From Actinomycetota bacterium (lineage in GTDB: Bacteria > Actinomycetota > Acidimicrobiia > Acidimicrobiales > JAMDDE01): 38,372 bases of DNA. Shown one piece after another: positions 24,892 to 32,483 of the stretch. A program made the translations under genes and the position numbers. Location: NCBI GenBank assembly GCA_023489235.1, contig JAMDDE010000020.1, positions 1 to 38,372 on the forward strand. The letters run 5' to 3'. The notes beneath the pieces were generated by a model that did no database searches, had not been told where the DNA came from, and worked only from the letters and a program-made list of their open reading frames with translations. Numbering within the stretch: the first letter of the stretch is position 1; every line of letters starts with the position of its first letter.

Positions 24892-25941
24892 ATGGGCCAA
24901 ATTAACCTACCTGAGGTTGAATTCACGGAGATCACTTATTCAAAGGCCAACTGGGTAGCACGAATAACAATTAACCGTCCAGAGGCCTACAATGCATACA
25001 GCACACGTACCTTGATCGAGTTGGCTACTGCATTCAGACAGGCGGCATTCGATGACGAGGTAGCTGTAATCGTTTATACCGGCAGTGGCACCAATGCTTT
25101 CTGCACAGGTGGTGACGTGAAAGAGTATGAAAGTGTCTATACCAAGTCACCCCATGACTACTGGAAGTACATGGGGCTTTTCAGCGCCTACATCGAAAGC
25201 ATCGTAAAGGCTGGTAAGCCAGTTATAGCCCGTTTGAACGGCATGGCTGTGGGTGGTGGGAACGAGAGCCACCTGGCTTGTGATCTATCCGTCATAGCTG
25301 AGCATGCCTATGTAGGGCAAGTGGGCACTGGAGTCGGAAGCGTTGCAGCTGGAGGAGCTACTCAATGGTTACCCATCGTAGTTGGTGATCGACGTGCCCG
25401 GTGGATGCTAATGCTGAACCGTCGCATCCCTGCATACCAGGCACTGGAGTGGGGGCTGGTCAATGAGGTAGTACCTTCGGTACGTCACGGCAATGAGTTC
25501 ATCGATCACGCAACTCCTGAGCAAATCAAGCTAGCCCAAAAGGGGCAGGATGGTTACAGCATTGATCTCTCCAAGCTGGACGAGGCCGTAGACAGCCTCT
25601 GCGAGGAGCTCATCGACAAATTTGCTGAGTGCACCAGATACACGAAGCAACAGGTGAACTTCTGGAAGGATCTCTCGTGGTATCAAACGGTTGGTCATGC
25701 CAGTGAATGGCTTGCTCTCCACTATGCATCCTGGGAGCCGTTGGAAGGCATGGGTGCCTTCGTGGAGAAGCGCCAACCGCGCTACAGAATGCTTCGCGAA
25801 CAAGCAGCAACAGGTGGTTCTTCGGAGTTCCCTTGGGGTCCGTACATGAAGCGTTGCCCCTCCTGCGGAGCCACTAACTTGCCTCGTAACTTCGAGTACT
25901 GTGGCAAGTGTGGTCATGCTCTCGAGCCCCAAGAGAGTTAG
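24892..25941 (+). CDS. BamA/Oah-like ring-opening acyl-CoA hydrolase with C-terminal zinc ribbon
   Basis: A crotonase-superfamily protein of 349 residues. Its core resembles 6-oxocyclohex-1-ene-1-carbonyl-CoA hydrolase (BamA/Oah) of the anaerobic benzoyl-CoA route: NAFCTGGDVKEY (68-79), VIARLNGMAVGGGNE (111-125), GSVAAGGATQWLP (149-161), and the family-specific C-terminal part with KGQDGYSIDLSKLDEAVDSL and LALHYASWEPLEGMGAF. BamA opens the ring hydrolytically. After residue 320 comes an extra rubredoxin-like ribbon with C322, C325, C337 and C340, a type often seen in thiolase-associated proteins. The start at 24892 has GGAGG 8 nt upstream. It is followed 18 nt later by the IpdA-like gene. A generic enoyl-CoA hydratase is the alternative. 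Confidence 0.8.
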   Translation: MGQINLPEVEFTEITYSKANWVARITINRPEAYNAYSTRTLIELATAFRQAAFDDEVAVIVYTGSGTNAFCTGGDVKEYESVYTKSPHDYWKYMGLFSAYIESIVKAGKPVIARLNGMAVGGGNESHLACDLSVIAEHAYVGQVGTGVGSVAAGGATQWLPIVVGDRRARWMLMLNRRIPAYQALEWGLVNEVVPSVRHGNEFIDHATPEQIKLAQKGQDGYSIDLSKLDEAVDSLCEELIDKFAECTRYTKQQVNFWKDLSWYQTVGHASEWLALHYASWEPLEGMGAFVEKRQPRYRMLREQAATGGSSEFPWGPYMKRCPSCGATNLPRNFEYCGKCGHALEPQES

Positions 25942-25959
25942 TCCAGGTAGCTACTACTG

Positions 25960-26844
25960 ATGGGAGCCTCCAAAGTAGTATCGGCCTCCGACGCTATTGC
26001 CAACTTTGTACCTGATGGTGCTTTCCTGACAGTTGGAGGCATGCATCTCCACAACAATCCAATGGCGTTGATAAGGGAGACCATAAGACAGGGTAAGAGA
26101 GTTAAGACTTTGCTCACGAGTCCATGCGGGGCAATGAACGCCGATCTGCTGATTGGAGCAGGATTGGTAGAGGAGATAATAACCTCCTACGTCGGTTTTG
26201 AACACCTCGGCTTGGCGCCTAATTTCAGACGCCAAGCCGAACAAGGAGGTATCCGTATCTTCGAGTGTGACGAACCTTACATAACTCATGGGCTCTATGC
26301 AGGAGCTGGTGGCTTACCCTTCATTCCTCTCCCCAAGGGACTCGAGTACTCCGATATTCCCAAGGTGAACACCCGAAGCTACACCTTTGTAGACAATCCA
26401 TTCACCGGAGAACGAGTACTAGCTGGAGCTCCTCTCATGCCAGAGGTAGCCTTCATCCATGCCCAGATATCGGACGCTGCTGGAAATGCCGTCTTGTTGG
26501 GAGCACAGTTCCTGGACAGATTGATGGCCTTGGCCTCCAAGCATGTGATACTTCAAGTAGAGCGCATAGTGCCTACCTCTGAGATCAGCGAGCACCCAAT
26601 GGGGACAACGATCCCTGCTTTCCTCGTCGACGCAGTAGTAGAGGTAAGGGGGGGGTGTCACCCCACCTCCTCTCACGCCTTTTACTCCTACGATGAAGAA
26701 CATCTACGTGAGTACCTGAACAAAGCTAGAGACGAAAGCGGCGTAGAGGAGTACCTAACCCAGTACGTGCATCAAACTACAGAAAACGCTTACCAACAGT
26801 CCATGGCTGAACGTATTTCAGCTCTCTCCTTCCAGGAAGGTTAG
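25960..26844 (+). CDS. CoA-transferase-family subunit A (IpdA/GctA-like)
   Basis: A 294-residue class I CoA-transferase-fold protein. It looks most like glutaconate CoA-transferase A and IpdA, the alpha subunit of a hydrolase that opens the last steroid ring in mycobacteria. The N-terminal glycine-rich loop TVGGMHLHNNPM, the segment FECDEPYITHGLYAGAGGLP (101-120, with acidic E102, D104 and E105) and ISDAAGNAVL are typical. IpdA also uses a Glu in that acidic region for catalysis, as I recall. Subunit B follows 81 nt later. It could be a CoA transferase for a dicarboxylic acid or a ring hydrolase; the B subunit argues for the latter. An eight-G run at 26648-26655 lies in frame. Confidence 0.82.
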   Translation: MGASKVVSASDAIANFVPDGAFLTVGGMHLHNNPMALIRETIRQGKRVKTLLTSPCGAMNADLLIGAGLVEEIITSYVGFEHLGLAPNFRRQAEQGGIRIFECDEPYITHGLYAGAGGLPFIPLPKGLEYSDIPKVNTRSYTFVDNPFTGERVLAGAPLMPEVAFIHAQISDAAGNAVLLGAQFLDRLMALASKHVILQVERIVPTSEISEHPMGTTIPAFLVDAVVEVRGGCHPTSSHAFYSYDEEHLREYLNKARDESGVEEYLTQYVHQTTENAYQQSMAERISALSFQEG

Positions 26845-26925
26845 GAAAAAATGCACAGTGGTAGGATTTTTTCATCTACTTGCTTCAAGCATGGTTCATA
26901 GGGTGGATCCAGGTGAAAAGAGAAG

Positions 26926-27708
26926 ATGATGAGTGTTAACCAGGTCGGAGAGTATAGCGTTGCAGAGTTGATGGTCACAGTATTGGCCAGTCAGTTGCAT
27001 GATGACGAGGTAGCCATCATGGGCACTGCTAGCGCTATTCCTCAAGCAGCATGTAGATTGGCACAGCTAACTCATGCACCTAACTTTTCCTACATAGCTG
27101 GCGGAACCTGCAGCGTCAATCCTTATCAACAACCCTTAGTGCCGTCAGCCTGTGATTACCGGCTACTTCGAGCAGAAACAGCGGTGCCGTTGAGTGATGT
27201 CGTCCTGATGGAGGGACGGGGTGACGTATTCGATATCTTCTTTGCCGGAGGTATCCAAATAGACGCCTATGGCAACTGCAATTTGGTAGCAGTAGGAAGT
27301 TGGGAAAATCCGCGTCCTCGCGGGCCAGGAAGCGTTGGGCTTCCATTCCTATCCAGAGTAGGACGAGTGCTTATCTATACGATGTCGCACAATCCACGTA
27401 CCTTCGTGGAGAGGGTGGACTTCCTGAGCGGACCGGGGTTCTTGGACGGTCCTGCCTCTTGGGAACAGGCAAAGCTCATGGGAGGTGGACCTGCAATGGT
27501 GGTGACCCCTTTGTGTACCATGACATTCAACCCTGACACGCTGCGGATGAAAGTTGCCACCGTTCATCCTGGAGTGACAGCTGAACAGGTGCAGGAGGCA
27601 ACCGGCTTTCAACTGGAGGTGGAAGAACCGGTAGCCACCACTCCACTGCCCACCCATCAGCAGATCGAAATATTGCGAGCTATGGACCCAGATGGACTTC
27701 TTCGCTGA
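26926..27708 (+). CDS. CoA-transferase-family subunit B (IpdB/GctB-like)
   Basis: The 260-residue partner of the preceding subunit. It shows the family landmarks AIMGTASAIPQAACRLAQLTH at the front, GGIQIDAYGNCNLV in the middle and VATVHPGVTAEQVQEATGF at the end. In true CoA transferases the segment after PNxxxx carries a catalytic Glu that forms the glutamyl-CoA intermediate. Here that segment reads APNFSYIAGGTCSVNP, with Ala-Gly-Gly where I expect Glu. This matches IpdB-type hydrolases rather than transferases. AGGTGA lies about 9 nt before the first of two adjacent ATG codons. The pair probably forms an alpha2beta2 complex. Confidence 0.82.
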   Translation: MMSVNQVGEYSVAELMVTVLASQLHDDEVAIMGTASAIPQAACRLAQLTHAPNFSYIAGGTCSVNPYQQPLVPSACDYRLLRAETAVPLSDVVLMEGRGDVFDIFFAGGIQIDAYGNCNLVAVGSWENPRPRGPGSVGLPFLSRVGRVLIYTMSHNPRTFVERVDFLSGPGFLDGPASWEQAKLMGGGPAMVVTPLCTMTFNPDTLRMKVATVHPGVTAEQVQEATGFQLEVEEPVATTPLPTHQQIEILRAMDPDGLLR

Positions 27709-27840
27709 TGTAGACTGCTCGGTAATTAGCCTCTCTGGAACTGTTGATTCCAACAATATCGGTCAAGATGACCATTTCGACACGGGGTTCTTCTAGGTTA
27801 AAAACTTACAGGCGGACATTTGAAACAGGAGGAAGCATTC

Positions 27841-28593
27841 ATGCGTTTTGAGAACAGAGTAGCAGTGGTCACCGGCGGCGGAAGTGGCATTGGAAGGGCT
27901 ACATCAATATTTCTTGCCGAGGAAGGAGCTGCAGTAGCAGTTGCCGACCTCGACAGCACAAGGGCATCCCAAGTAGCAGAGGAAATATCTTCTGCTGGAG
28001 GCAAAGCTATAGGAGTTACTTGCGATGTCACCTCGACGAGCGATGTGCGCTCTATGGTAAAAAAAGTCATGGATACCTATGGACAGATAGATATCCTTGT
28101 ATCCAATGCCGGTTGGGACAAAGTCATGCCCTTCGTAGACACGAACGAAGAGTTCTGGGACAAGGTGATCGGGGTGAACTATCGTGGTCACCTAGCCTGC
28201 GTACATGCCGTCTTGCCCCATATGATCGAGCGCGAATACGGGAGAATAGTTCTAGTGGCATCTGATGCCGGCAGAGTAGGTTCCAGTGGAGAAACTGTCT
28301 ACTCGGGGGCCAAAGGTGCTACTATCGCCTTTTCCAAGGCCATTGCCAGAGAGGTGGCTCGCTACAGCATAAACGTCAACTGTGTAGCCCCTGGCTTGAC
28401 GGACACTGCTATGCTTGCCGCAGTCAGAGAGGGGAACGAGCGGTTAATGGATGCAATCACGCGTTCTATTCCTCTACGTCGAGTTGGGAAGCCAGAAGAG
28501 GTCGCCAAGGCCATCTGCTTCATGGCATCTCCTGATGCAGATTACATAACCGGACAAACTCTAAGCGTCAACGGTGGACTCACCATGTCATGA
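27841..28593 (+). CDS. BadH-like short-chain dehydrogenase
   Basis: A 250-residue NAD(P)-dependent SDR. The start at 27841 has AGGAGGAA upstream; an ATG-less extension is unlikely. TGGGSGIG (11-18) binds the cofactor, D62 follows, SNAG (88-91) and N113 are present, and the catalytic Ser-Tyr-Lys is S141, Y154, K158. The stretches SNAGWDKVMPF and ASDAGRVGSSGETVYSGAKG closely resemble 2-hydroxycyclohexanecarboxyl-CoA dehydrogenase (BadH) of the cyclohexanecarboxylate route. A role in oxidising a cyclic hydroxyacyl-CoA before ring opening fits the neighbouring BamA-like and IpdAB-like genes. It ends the plus-strand cluster. Confidence 0.83.
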   Translation: MRFENRVAVVTGGGSGIGRATSIFLAEEGAAVAVADLDSTRASQVAEEISSAGGKAIGVTCDVTSTSDVRSMVKKVMDTYGQIDILVSNAGWDKVMPFVDTNEEFWDKVIGVNYRGHLACVHAVLPHMIEREYGRIVLVASDAGRVGSSGETVYSGAKGATIAFSKAIAREVARYSINVNCVAPGLTDTAMLAAVREGNERLMDAITRSIPLRRVGKPEEVAKAICFMASPDADYITGQTLSVNGGLTMS

Positions 28594-28756
28594 AGCTCGT
28601 CCAGTACCCCTGCTTGAAGCGGAAGCACTACCTCCACGAACGTTTTTTGGTACTTACTTCTTCGAAGACTGTCTCTTGCTTGCAGAAGAGAATATTGCAA
28701 CCGCAACTAAAAGTAGTGGGTTCCAAATAATCAAATAATTAGTGAAAGTCAAAATA

Positions 28757-28798
28757 GATAAGATCCTGGGCTTGGACTCTTGAGCCCAGGATCTTATC
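28757..28798. terminator. Bidirectional terminator between convergent genes
   Basis: A perfect 16-bp stem (GATAAGATCCTGGGCT and its complement, 28757-28772 with 28783-28798) around a 10-nt loop lies between the SDR and the dehydrogenase genes. It overlaps the stop codon of the latter. On the minus strand it is followed by TATTTTGA, a moderate T-tract, so it works best in that direction; read from the plus side the stem runs into the opposing gene. Confidence 0.85.
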
Positions 28799-29630
28799 AC
28801 CAGCGATAAAATCCCTCTCCTGTCTTCTTGCCTAATTTTCCTTTCGCTACCATATCGATGAGCAATTGTGGAGGCTCGAATCGGGGGCCTAGCTCTTTGG
28901 CTAACGTCCTAGCTATGTCCAAACGAACATCCAGGCCAACTAGATCGCCCAATCGTAACGGTCCCATCGGATGACGGTAGCCCAACTCCATAGCTCGATC
29001 GATATCTGCTGGTTCAGCAACATTCTCTTCAACCATTCTAATTGCCTCCAATCCCAGGGCTATACCCAGCCTGGAAGTGGCAAAACCAGGAGAGTCGCGA
29101 ACTACGATGGCCTCTTTACCTAACAAGCCTACTAGATCGACTGCTCTCTGTCGCGCCGCATAGCTTGTCTCTGGAGAGACCACCACCTCTACTAACGGCA
29201 TGGCCCAGACAGGGTTGAAGAAATGCATGCCCAAAAACTGCTCTGGCCGTTTCAAAGCAGATGCTAAGGCGGTTATGCGTATGGCACTGGTATTGGATGC
29301 GAGAAGAAGCGGATCTCTCTCCTCCATGGTCGAGAGAACGGACTTCTTCATCTCTTCCTGCTCTGGCACTGCTTCGATAAGAAGATCTGCTCCTGCATCA
29401 AAAGACGCCGGCGAGTCCTTTACTTCGAGAATCCTCCATGCCTCTTCTGCTACCTCACTATCAAGTTTGCCTTTGTTCACTGCCTCATTCAACAGTTCAT
29501 GTATCAGCTCTGCCGAGCGTTGAGCACTGGGAAGATCTACATCTGCTAGCTGCAAGCGAACTCCCTTGACGAGAAAGGCATAAGCAATTCCACGACCCAT
29601 CACTCCCCCGCCGACTACTCCAACACGCAC
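28797..29630 (-). CDS. 3-hydroxyacyl-CoA dehydrogenase (PaaH/HbdA-like)
   Basis: A 277-residue NAD+-dependent enzyme of the 3-hydroxybutyryl-CoA dehydrogenase family. GVVGGGVMGRGIA near the N-terminus is the cofactor fold, SNTSAI the substrate loop, and GMHFFNP with a later VEVV give the catalytic His and Glu. The C-terminal dimerisation domain ends in the usual KTGEGFYRW. I chose the GTG at 29630, 7 nt after AGGAGG; a TTG directly before it is possible. The gene follows the thiolase with 79 nt between. With it, the enzyme would oxidise 3-hydroxyadipyl-CoA (or a homologue) and hand 3-oxoadipyl-CoA to the thiolase. Confidence 0.92.
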   Translation of the reverse strand: MRVGVVGGGVMGRGIAYAFLVKGVRLQLADVDLPSAQRSAELIHELLNEAVNKGKLDSEVAEEAWRILEVKDSPASFDAGADLLIEAVPEQEEMKKSVLSTMEERDPLLLASNTSAIRITALASALKRPEQFLGMHFFNPVWAMPLVEVVVSPETSYAARQRAVDLVGLLGKEAIVVRDSPGFATSRLGIALGLEAIRMVEENVAEPADIDRAMELGYRHPMGPLRLGDLVGLDVRLDIARTLAKELGPRFEPPQLLIDMVAKGKLGKKTGEGFYRW

Positions 29631-29709
29631 CAAACAACCTCCTCACCCTTACCAAATTCAACTATGCTCGAAGCGCTCATCCTATCTGCAAGCAAAGAAA
29701 AGGTAGATG

Positions 29710-30906
29710 TCAAGGGGTTTCCCAAAGAACTGACACGCCTTGACCAACCCCAACGCACATGGTGGCCAGCCCTCTTCGTGCCTTTCTCCTGGCCATCTCG
29801 TGTACGAGTGTAGTAGTTATGCGAGCCCCTGAACACCCAAGGGGATGACCGATGGCAATAGCTCCACCATTCACGTTTACGATATCTGGATCAAGCTTGA
29901 GTTCCTCTATGACTGCAACGGACTGGGAAGCAAATGCTTCGTTGAGCTCTACGAGCTCTAAATCGGACAAACTCCAACCGGCTATTCTCAGTACTTTCTC
30001 GGTCGAAGGCACAGGACCCATACCCATGATATCTGGGTGAACACCGGCCGAAGCCGAGGCTACGTACCTAGCCAATGGCTCCACTCCCAGCTCGTTTACC
30101 ACATCTTCCGAGGCAAGTAGCAGGGCTGCAGCACCATCATTCATCGGAGAAGAATTGCCTGCGGTAACCGTACCATCCTTCTTGAACACTGGCTTGAGGC
30201 GAGCCAGTGCCTCCAGGGATGTATCTTCCCTGATCGATTCATCCCTGTCCACAACTCTCTCTGTTTTGTCCGTCGTAACAGTGACTGGTACTACTTCGTC
30301 ATTGAAGCGTCCTGCTGACCATGCTTGCGCTGCAGCTTGGTGGCTCCTCAGAGCAAAGCGGTCCTGAGCCTCTCTCGATACTCCATACCTCTGAGCAACC
30401 TCTTCAGCAGTCTCGCCAAGCGAAATAGGAGGATACAGCTCTGCCATCCTTGGATTCACCATTCTCCACCCAATACGAGTGTCGTATATCTCGAGAGAGC
30501 GTGGATAACCTTCCTCTGGACGAGGCATGACAAACGGAGCTCTGGTCATGGATTCAGTACCACCAGCTACACAGATATCTGCCTCGCCAACTGCAACCTC
30601 ATGAGCTGCTGACACCACCGCGGAGAGTCCTGAAGCACAAAGCCTGTTCACTGTAGCACCAGGCACGCTTACTGGTAAACCAGAGAGTAATACAGCCATT
30701 CGAGCGAGGTTACGATTATCCTCTCCGGCTTGGTTGCTCGCTCCCCAAAACACATCATCTATCCTGGAGGGATCCAAGGAGGGATTCCTATCCAGAAGGG
30801 CCTTCAGCACATGAGTGGCTAGGTCGTCAGGCCGTACTGCAGCTAGAGCCCCACGTAACTTTCCGATAGGGGTTCTTACTGCGTCAACTATGAATACGCC
30901 TCTCAT
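29710..30906 (-). CDS. 3-oxoadipyl-CoA thiolase-type acetyl-CoA acyltransferase (PcaF/PaaJ-like)
   Basis: A 398-residue thiolase that cleaves a 3-oxoacyl-CoA with CoA. I chose the ATG at 30906, with AAGGAGG 5 nt upstream. Catalytic residues are the acyl-accepting Cys in NRLCASGLSA, the His in GGAIAIGHPLG and the second Cys in TMCVGVGQG. The patterns FWGASNQAGEDNRNLARMA and AELYPPISLGETAE are typical of beta-ketoadipyl-CoA thiolases, which yield succinyl-CoA and acetyl-CoA. It leads a two-gene minus-strand operon with the dehydrogenase. This matches the end of the Box route. Confidence 0.92.
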   Translation of the reverse strand: MRGVFIVDAVRTPIGKLRGALAAVRPDDLATHVLKALLDRNPSLDPSRIDDVFWGASNQAGEDNRNLARMAVLLSGLPVSVPGATVNRLCASGLSAVVSAAHEVAVGEADICVAGGTESMTRAPFVMPRPEEGYPRSLEIYDTRIGWRMVNPRMAELYPPISLGETAEEVAQRYGVSREAQDRFALRSHQAAAQAWSAGRFNDEVVPVTVTTDKTERVVDRDESIREDTSLEALARLKPVFKKDGTVTAGNSSPMNDGAAALLLASEDVVNELGVEPLARYVASASAGVHPDIMGMGPVPSTEKVLRIAGWSLSDLELVELNEAFASQSVAVIEELKLDPDIVNVNGGAIAIGHPLGCSGARITTTLVHEMARRKARRGLATMCVGVGQGVSVLWETP

Positions 30907-31352
30907 GTCATCCTCCTTGTGAACAAAAAACACTTCTCCAAACAGTTTAAAGGCGACAGGTTCGATTGCCTCCTCTCAAGTTCCTCCTCATAACTTTCGG
31001 ACCTGCGCTCGAACCTACCGTTTTGGCAATCCACCTCATGTCGGACTCATGAAGAACTCATATAAAACCCACATGGAACAAGACATACTGTCGAGCACCT
31101 ATGAATCCAACCATCATCCGTATGCCCTATGCATACTTGTGCATACACAAGAACAATCCGTATGCAAATCCGTATTCGCCTGGCCCAAATCAATACGGGC
31201 AAGCCTATTAGAATACCTAGGGCCCAATGGAGGAAGATCTTGGAACGACCGTTCCTGCATCAAGCTTTCATCACTGGATGAACTGGTTTCTAGCTCGTTC
31301 ACTAGCGTTGCTAGCTTATTCCAGCTCGCTATCTGTATCTGACATCGAGTGC
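30907..31352. other. Intergenic region upstream of the thiolase gene
   Basis: About 446 nt between livM (minus) and the thiolase gene (minus). It must hold the end of the liv operon and the thiolase promoter. I see no gene. A repeat cluster lies at 31116-31175, and a small hairpin CTTGTG-CATA-CACAAG lies at 31136-31151. Confidence 0.5.
31116..31175. repeat. Three ATCCGTAT direct repeats, candidate operator array
   Basis: The 8-mer ATCCGTAT occurs at 31116-31123, 31156-31163 and 31168-31175; a fourth, inverted partial copy (ATACGG) follows near 31193. Between the first and second copies is a perfect hairpin. Such clustered short repeats about 200 nt ahead of the thiolase start look like binding sites for a regulator, but none is identified. 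Confidence 0.5.
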
Positions 31353-32483
31353 TCACTGCTGACCGGTGCTGGTTTCCTTCACCATAGTCGCATCTCTTGA
31401 TTGAAGTTCACCTGTGAGCACCGAGTCTGTACGACCCGCTCCATCAACGGCAGATGCCACCTCTTGTCTCTCCTCGCTTGAGCGAGAAGAGACAGCTGAT
31501 GGGGTACGCTGAGTTTTCTTCCACAGCTCACTCAGAGCACCTACTATCCCAGATGGGATAAGACGGAGAATTGCTATCAAGATTACTGCGTACACCCCCA
31601 AGGACAGCACGGTAGGAAGCTGCGGAGGTAGTGAGGGGCTGGTTCCCAAGGAGGTAAGAATCTGGGAGATGATAGTGATCACAGCTGCACCAACAAATGC
31701 ACCTGAGATGGTTCCTATGCCACCCACTACGACCATGATGACGAACTCGATGGAAAGCATGACCGGAAAGGCATCTGGAGAGATGTAACCAATGAAAAAC
31801 ACGTAAATTCCACCGGCTATGCCTGCATAAGCAGCCGAGAGAGCAAAGTCTCTCAGCTTGTAACTCTCTACCTGAACCCCTGTTGCAGAGGCTCCAGAAG
31901 GGGTTGTAGCCATGGCTCGGAGCCCTCTCCCAGGACGCGATCGGGTAAGGTTCCTGGTTATGATCAGCACAGCTACCGCCACTATCCACACTAGATAGGC
32001 GTAGTCCTTTCCGGAGCTGATTGCCAAAGGTCCAATTCGAAGAGGTGGAATGGCAGACAACCCTATGGACCCACCTGTGAATGAGGGGGTTTCCGGGATG
32101 ATGGCTAACAGAATAAGCTGAACTGCCAGGGTTCCAAAGGCCAAGGCATGACCTTTGAGTCGCAGTAATGGGATACCAATGAGGAATGCTATAGCGGCCG
32201 TCACGATTGGTGCTGCTATGAGTGCTACCAGCGAAGGCCACTTATGGACGGCCATGATAGCTGCCGTATAAGCACCGATCCCATAGAAGGCAGCCTGGCC
32301 CAGGGAGACCTGCCCCGCGAACCCCATCAGCAAGGAGAGACCGCTCACCACGATGGTAAACAGTCCTATATCCACGTATATCTCTAAATTCGAAGAGGAC
32401 AGAACCAAAGGAATAGCCAAAGTGATCAACCCGATGATCACCACTGTCGTGCCTACGACAACAGAGCGCATGCGTTCAGTCAT
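31353..32483 (-). CDS. Liv-type ABC transporter permease (LivM-like)
   Basis: A 376-residue inner-membrane permease of the branched-chain amino acid (HAAT) ABC family, with about nine to ten helices. The family motif GFAGQVSLGQAAFYGIGAYT lies near residues 53-72, and a second permease motif includes SAAYAGIAGGIY. The last 60 residues are a hydrophilic Ser/Arg/Glu-rich tail not typical of LivM. The ATG overlaps the livH stop as ATGA, with GGAGGG upstream. It is the last of four coupled genes. Members of this family often import aromatic acids in soil bacteria, which would fit the cluster nearby; branched-chain amino acids are equally possible. Confidence 0.9.
   Translation of the reverse strand: MTERMRSVVVGTTVVIIGLITLAIPLVLSSSNLEIYVDIGLFTIVVSGLSLLMGFAGQVSLGQAAFYGIGAYTAAIMAVHKWPSLVALIAAPIVTAAIAFLIGIPLLRLKGHALAFGTLAVQLILLAIIPETPSFTGGSIGLSAIPPLRIGPLAISSGKDYAYLVWIVAVAVLIITRNLTRSRPGRGLRAMATTPSGASATGVQVESYKLRDFALSAAYAGIAGGIYVFFIGYISPDAFPVMLSIEFVIMVVVGGIGTISGAFVGAAVITIISQILTSLGTSPSLPPQLPTVLSLGVYAVILIAILRLIPSGIVGALSELWKKTQRTPSAVSSRSSEERQEVASAVDGAGRTDSVLTGELQSRDATMVKETSTGQQ

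Noticed and set aside
31049-31356. 97-codon plus-strand and 80-codon minus-strand frames upstream of the thiolase gene
   Set aside because: Low-complexity, no ribosome binding site, and mutually overlapping in an intergenic region with repeats.
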